Assembly (NCBI GenBank): GCA_017535315.1
Contig: JAFXUD010000068.1
Span: 1-35,667 of the forward strand
Source: Victivallales bacterium
GTDB lineage: Bacteria > Verrucomicrobiota > Lentisphaeria > Oligosphaerales > Oligosphaeraceae
Reading direction: 5' to 3'
DNA length: 35,667 nucleotides
Positions within the stretch are counted from its first letter, which is position 1; each line of letters starts with the position of its first letter. The notes below the pieces were generated by a model. The model saw nothing but the letters and a program-made list of their open reading frames with translations, did not search any database and was not told the origin of the DNA. The translations under genes and the position numbers were made by a program. This document shows positions 32,154-35,667 of the stretch, piece by piece.

Positions 32154-32288
32154 TCAGAGCGCCAGGCGTTTGCGACCGACGCGACGACGGTTCGCCAGAA
32201 CTTTGCGACCGTTTTTCGTGGCCATACGGGCGCGGAACCCGATGCTGCGCTTGCGGGAGAGTGTGTGGGGCTGGAATGTACGTTTCAT
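32154..32288 (-). CDS. rpmH: 50S ribosomal protein L34
   Basis: A 44-codon gene. It starts ATG at 32288, begins [19 protein letters not shown] and ends RVGRKRLAL with TGA at 32154-32156. These are the family hallmarks: MKRT(F/Y)QP, then GFRARM, a [12 protein letters not shown] region and a basic end. AGAAGGA lies nine bases before the ATG. It heads the operon rpmH-rnpA-yidD-yidC-khpB. The 174 bases upstream are AT-rich with several weak -10-like boxes. No dnaA or DnaA-box cluster is seen beside it, unlike the arrangement in many bacteria. Confidence 0.97.
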   Translation of the reverse strand: MKRTFQPHTLSRKRSIGFRARMATKNGRKVLANRRRVGRKRLAL

Positions 32289-32462
32289 ACTCTGATTCCT
32301 TCTATCAAGGGTGGCTTTATGCGCCCATCTCTGGACGCGATTTTACAATATACAATCGTTAAAATATAATTCGTTTTCGCCTAATATCAATCCCATACCC
32401 CGTATTTTTTGGCTATTGACAGTATTTTCTGAACGAATAAACAAGAAAAATGCACCATCTCT

Positions 32463-34559
32463 TCACAAATGCAGCATCCTGCGGTAGGCGGCGATTTCGC
32501 GGAGGGCGGCGTTGACCTGACGGATTTTCCACTCCAAGTGCCAACGGTCACAGACATATTCCATACTGGCCTCCCAGCCAAGACGGGAATCTGCCTCAAC
32601 GGATGGTATCGTGTCCTCCGCGTTGCGAATCTCCTCATAGGCGATGGCCTCAATGGCATCTAGGTGCTTCTCTGCATCCGCCGCATTGTCACTGGCAACC
32701 ATCGCCACGTTCTCGCGCCACCATTGCTTGATGTGGATTGTCGTAATAATGGAGTTGCGGATGAAGTGGACAAGGGCGCAGAGCCGTTCCATCTCGTCCG
32801 CCTTCGCGGGAGCGACCACCGCCCTTCCCTGCTCCACCAACTGAAGCCCCTGGTTCCAAAGCGCCAACATCTTCTCCAGCGAACGCAGTTCTGCTGGGTA
32901 GCGCAGAAAACCAGGAGTTTGCTCCGCATTCTCATACGGCGTGTAGAATGTCTTGATGATGCGATGCCCAAAATGTGCACGTGGGGCGGTCGGGAACTGT
33001 ATCTCCTTGTTCACCATCGTGCGCGAGATGTTCGGCTGGAAGATGAAGGGATAGGCGGCCCCCACGCGCCACGGACCATACTGATCCTCATTGGAGGCAA
33101 TGTAGTGATCCATCGCCTCGCTCAGAATCTTCCAAGCCTTCAGTACAAACGGTGCTGCCTCCTTGCCATAGTCGCGCATAGCAATCTTCGCGAGGAGCTC
33201 GTCGCAGTCGGGGTTGATTTCACGCCAAGAGGCCCACTTGCCGATATCGGCGGCGACGCAGTTCCACCAGCCGTAGTGATGTGTCGCGTAGTGCGCATTT
33301 ACCCCCCACTCCGCCTGCGCCTTGCGTAGATGCTGCGAACGCTTGTACCAGCGTTGCGGCACGGGAACGTATGGCACACATCCAAAGTCCCAGCAGACGC
33401 CTGCCGTGTTCACATTCCCCTGAATCGGTATCCCGAGGCGGTGCGCTTCCGCACACTCGCTTATGAAGTAGTAGCCTGGATTCTGCGCAGAGATGGTGTA
33501 GTCCATCACAGGCGTATGCAGCCCCTCCAGCGTCCGCTGCGAGAATATTTCGAAAGTGACGCTGAGGGAGACATTCTTCGGAAAGTTCGCCAGAAACTTC
33601 TTGCGCAGCTCGAATGGCTGGTAGCCCCAGTTGTAGGTGCTGTAGCAGACCTCCGCCGTCGGCTTGACTTTGTGGACGGCACGCTCAATGCACTGGATGA
33701 ACGCAGGATAGTCCGAGCAAGGATACCAACCAGGGCTTGGACGCGTGTCAGGGATGCCATCGACGACACTGTCCCGAAAACGCTTGCCCGTGGTGGCGGG
33801 ATCCTTGCTCGGGAACTCCAGCGATTCGCCACAGAGACCGATGGCATCGGCATCTGGATAGCGCCTGAACAACTCCCCGTAGATGGAATCGAAGAACTGC
33901 TCCGCATCGGAGTCGTCGGGGTGCTTGAAGCTCTTGAGGTAGTTGAAGATGGCCACCTCCAGTCCCAGGCGTTTTGCGCGGCGTATGATGTCGTTCAGGT
34001 TGCAAGGGCCCGCAGCCGTCACGTCAAACTCCTTGACCATGACAGCGATGGCATCATAGCCCGCGTGTATGAGGGCCATCAGCTCCTCATCGGGATATTC
34101 GTCGATGCCGCAACCCGAATGAACTTCGCGTCGTCGGTAGATGGGATGGCGCTCTAGATGCCCCAATGGCAGCACGGGCGCCCCCTCCAGGTTCATCATA
34201 TCCTCAATGTGGACGACTGCCCGCAGCAGCATGGCGGCATCTGACGCGGTAAGCACGATGCGTTCCCGCGAAACGTCCAGCGTGAAGCCACGCTCCGCAA
34301 GCGGCGCCAATCGCAGTTCAAACTGCCTGGCGATGGCGGTGCCATCAATAGCGACGGAGAGTCCCTGGCTCACCTCCAGATAGTCGCGAAAATCTCGCAC
34401 GGCAATATGAACGAGTTCTTCTGCATCCGTCTGGCAACTCAACCGCCAAGCTGAGTTCAGCAGGACTTCGTTCTCGGTGGGCTGCCGTTCGGGATTACGC
34501 ATCCCCTTGCGATGGTACTCCCAGTGGCGACGACGGAAATCGTAGTTCTGTTCCTTCAT
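32463..34559 (-). CDS. GH20-like glycoside hydrolase, cytoplasmic
   Basis: A 698-residue protein. The N-terminal part (about 30-125) resembles the GH20 accessory (20b) domain, ending AAMLLRAVVHIEDMMN. A TIM-barrel region follows, opening with RHPIYRRREVHSGCGIDEYPDE, and contains IGLCGESLEFPS and WGYQPFELRKKF. The last 200 residues are helical. A catalytic acid pair cannot be assigned with confidence; the classical GH20 Asp-Glu pair is not evident. There is no signal peptide, so it would act inside the cell on an imported sugar. It is preceded, nine bases away, by a creatininase-family gene, and the two form an operon. It may represent an uncharacterised family. Confidence 0.78.
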   Translation of the reverse strand: MKEQNYDFRRRHWEYHRKGMRNPERQPTENEVLLNSAWRLSCQTDAEELVHIAVRDFRDYLEVSQGLSVAIDGTAIARQFELRLAPLAERGFTLDVSRERIVLTASDAAMLLRAVVHIEDMMNLEGAPVLPLGHLERHPIYRRREVHSGCGIDEYPDEELMALIHAGYDAIAVMVKEFDVTAAGPCNLNDIIRRAKRLGLEVAIFNYLKSFKHPDDSDAEQFFDSIYGELFRRYPDADAIGLCGESLEFPSKDPATTGKRFRDSVVDGIPDTRPSPGWYPCSDYPAFIQCIERAVHKVKPTAEVCYSTYNWGYQPFELRKKFLANFPKNVSLSVTFEIFSQRTLEGLHTPVMDYTISAQNPGYYFISECAEAHRLGIPIQGNVNTAGVCWDFGCVPYVPVPQRWYKRSQHLRKAQAEWGVNAHYATHHYGWWNCVAADIGKWASWREINPDCDELLAKIAMRDYGKEAAPFVLKAWKILSEAMDHYIASNEDQYGPWRVGAAYPFIFQPNISRTMVNKEIQFPTAPRAHFGHRIIKTFYTPYENAEQTPGFLRYPAELRSLEKMLALWNQGLQLVEQGRAVVAPAKADEMERLCALVHFIRNSIITTIHIKQWWRENVAMVASDNAADAEKHLDAIEAIAYEEIRNAEDTIPSVEADSRLGWEASMEYVCDRWHLEWKIRQVNAALREIAAYRRMLHL

Positions 34560-34568
34560 TGTGCCACC

Positions 34569-35318
34569 TCATTCTATCTCGAAGCCCAATGCCTTCTCAA
34601 TGCCGCGCGAAGCAGCCTCCAAGGCGGCCTCGCCATACTCCGCACTGGCCTTGATACCCTCACGGGCATACCAGAGCGTCCCATCGATGCGGTCCAGCTC
34701 CACCAGTTCGGGGAACATCGCCATTGTCTCGCTGGTCTCGCAAAGACCTGCATGGTCGCCCACAAACTTGTATGGACAATTTTTGGTCGGAATTCGCCTG
34801 AACGGGTGGAACTGTATCCAGGCAAAGGGGTTGTTGCCACCATAGTAGTCTGCGTACTTCTCGGTTCCCCACCACCCTTCACCCTGGTGCTTCTCCAGCC
34901 AGTTGAAGATGGTGTGACGAGCCGCTGTGCGGAACGCCAAATCAGTGGGCATCCCCTGCTCGAACTCCTCGCCCTGGTGCGCAATGAAAAGGTGAATGTT
35001 GCGGAAGCCGACACGCAGCAGGCTCTGGAACAGATCCTCCGCCATGGGAATCAGATGCAGACAATCCACCTGCAGACTCCCGTTCCCCTCGGGAGCCGCC
35101 ACCGCGTACGATGCACATCCGTACAGGAACGGCGGAAGTACCACGATTTCAGGATGTCGCTTCTCCACGCGCTCCACCGCGTTCATGCAGACAAAACTGT
35201 CAACGCCCAACGGCAAATGCTCCGCATGATACTCCACGACACCAACAGGCAACACTATAGGTACATTCTCTTCAATCGCTTTCCGCACCTGATATGGCAA
35301 CATTTTCAAATACTGCAT
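34569..35318 (-). CDS. Creatininase family amidohydrolase
   Basis: A 249-residue enzyme of the creatininase/creatinine amidohydrolase family. The N-terminal metal motif VGVVEYHAEHLPLGVD (25-40) has E29, H31 and D40. The second region is IAHQGEE at 112-118, where most members have NGHGGN, so one ligand position is unusual. The third, DHAGLCETS at 188-196, provides E194. The family hydrolyses cyclic amides or formamides; some members act in cofactor or sugar pathways. Pairing with a GH20-like gene (nine bases apart) suggests an amide-bearing sugar as substrate, which is inference. The start follows an AAGGAGAAAC element. Confidence 0.85.
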   Translation of the reverse strand: MQYLKMLPYQVRKAIEENVPIVLPVGVVEYHAEHLPLGVDSFVCMNAVERVEKRHPEIVVLPPFLYGCASYAVAAPEGNGSLQVDCLHLIPMAEDLFQSLLRVGFRNIHLFIAHQGEEFEQGMPTDLAFRTAARHTIFNWLEKHQGEGWWGTEKYADYYGGNNPFAWIQFHPFRRIPTKNCPYKFVGDHAGLCETSETMAMFPELVELDRIDGTLWYAREGIKASAEYGEAALEAASRGIEKALGFEIE

Positions 35319-35580
35319 GGTTTCTCCTTAATGGTAAACGGATTGCGTTTTGCCGCAGTCGCAGCTTCGCTCCACACTTGCTGAGTTCTGTCGCCCCCTG
35401 ACGGAGGCTCCGATTTTGCCTTCTATGACGAATAGAGGGAAATATAATGACAATAGAGTTATTTACAAGTTCAGAATGCACAAGAAGCGGTGTGTTCGCC
35501 GTGCCAGACAACAGGGGTTTGCTTCGTGAAAGCGAAAGTAACGACGGCGACCTCGCTAATACTCCTGAATTACGCCTAAT
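35319..35580. other. Gene-free stretch, possible repetitive DNA
   Basis: No convincing gene lies here. From about 35448 both strands stay open in one frame each up to the following nonamer array, without family likeness. AT-rich DNA near 35430-35450 could hold the promoter for a gene outside the window. The stretch directly before the nonamer array may itself be a repeated sequence; this cannot be tested within the window. Confidence 0.4.
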
Positions 35581-35667
35581 GGGACGGGAGGGACAGGCGG
35601 CACGGGAGCGACAGAGCAAAGTCCCTAACGCAATTTGGCTGTCCCTCCCGTCCCTCCCCGCCCCCCC
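35581..35667. repeat. Nonamer repeat array with inverted partner (GGGACGGGA type), copy 2, cut by the window end
   Basis: Direct units GGGACGGGA, GGGACAGGC, GGCACGGGA and GCGACAGAG (35581-35616) are followed by a spacer. Inverted units GTCCCTCCC, GTCCCTCCC and CGCCCCCCC (35641-35667) then reach the window end. It has the same design as copy 1 at 8710-8801. The last unit has drifted to a C-run. Confidence 0.88.

Noticed and set aside
32289-32462. Chromosome origin or dnaA next to rpmH
   Set aside because: No DnaA-box cluster or dnaA is visible; the space is short and followed by a hydrolase gene.
35272-35619. A 115-codon minus-strand frame upstream of the creatininase gene
   Set aside because: It is Ser/Arg-rich, has no domain, overlaps both the creatininase start and the nonamer array, and no ribosome site was seen.
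35448-35667. Open plus-strand frame running to the window end
   Set aside because: It reads through the nonamer array and has no family likeness; an open frame through repeat DNA is expected by chance.

Overview
The window looks like chromosomal DNA of a PVC-superphylum bacterium, most likely Lentisphaerota (Victivallales-type). The basis is a pseudopilin with an H-X9-DG tail, DUF4838, GH20-like and creatininase-type genes, a flotillin-like FloA, and above all a five-gene pilus-like cluster that resembles Akkermansia Amuc_1098 to Amuc_1102. This placement is inferred from protein families; no rRNA is present.

Layout. Bases 1-369 hold a perfect 14-bp tandem array and a hairpin. Bases 370-5007 (minus strand) carry a small unknown gene, rlmL-like, pheS, trmL and a glutamine synthetase. 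Bases 5008-8679 (plus strand) carry a structured leader, a pseudopilin, an Asp-box propeller protein and a Gfo/Idh/MocA oxidoreductase. Bases 8830-12657 (minus) carry an RDD/GYF membrane protein, an LptF/LptG permease, and an ECF sigma, anti-sigma and secreted-protein module. Bases 12817-14796 (plus) carry a GcvH-like protein without its lipoyl lysine, pyrF and a RadC-type JAMM protein. Bases 14801-19484 (minus) carry a DUF4838/CBM9-like secreted protein coupled to a lipoprotein, and a Zeta-toxin-like ATPase coupled to a 65-residue protein.

Bases 19577-27686 (minus) hold the pilus-like apparatus: an Amuc_1102-like secreted protein, a PilM-PilN-like fusion, an Amuc_1100-like PilO-type protein, an Amuc_1099-like protein with a zinc ribbon and calcium-type repeats, and a secretin. 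Four of the five carry Met/Gly/acidic low-complexity segments. Next come floA and the complete rpmH-rnpA-yidD-yidC-khpB operon (29051-32288); rpmH is a 44-codon gene. The window ends with a GH20-like hydrolase coupled to a creatininase-family amidohydrolase.

The intergenic spaces hold several kinds of short-period repeat. Each has a run of direct units, a spacer, then the same units inverted: heptads of GTGGTTA type (two copies), nonamers of GGGACGGGA type (two copies) and an A-rich GACCTAAAC type (one copy). The heptad arrays supply the stop codons of two unrelated genes. Two other long hairpins share the outer arm GAGGTAAT and differ only by compensated base pairs. No tRNA, rRNA, CRISPR array, transposase or phage gene was seen.
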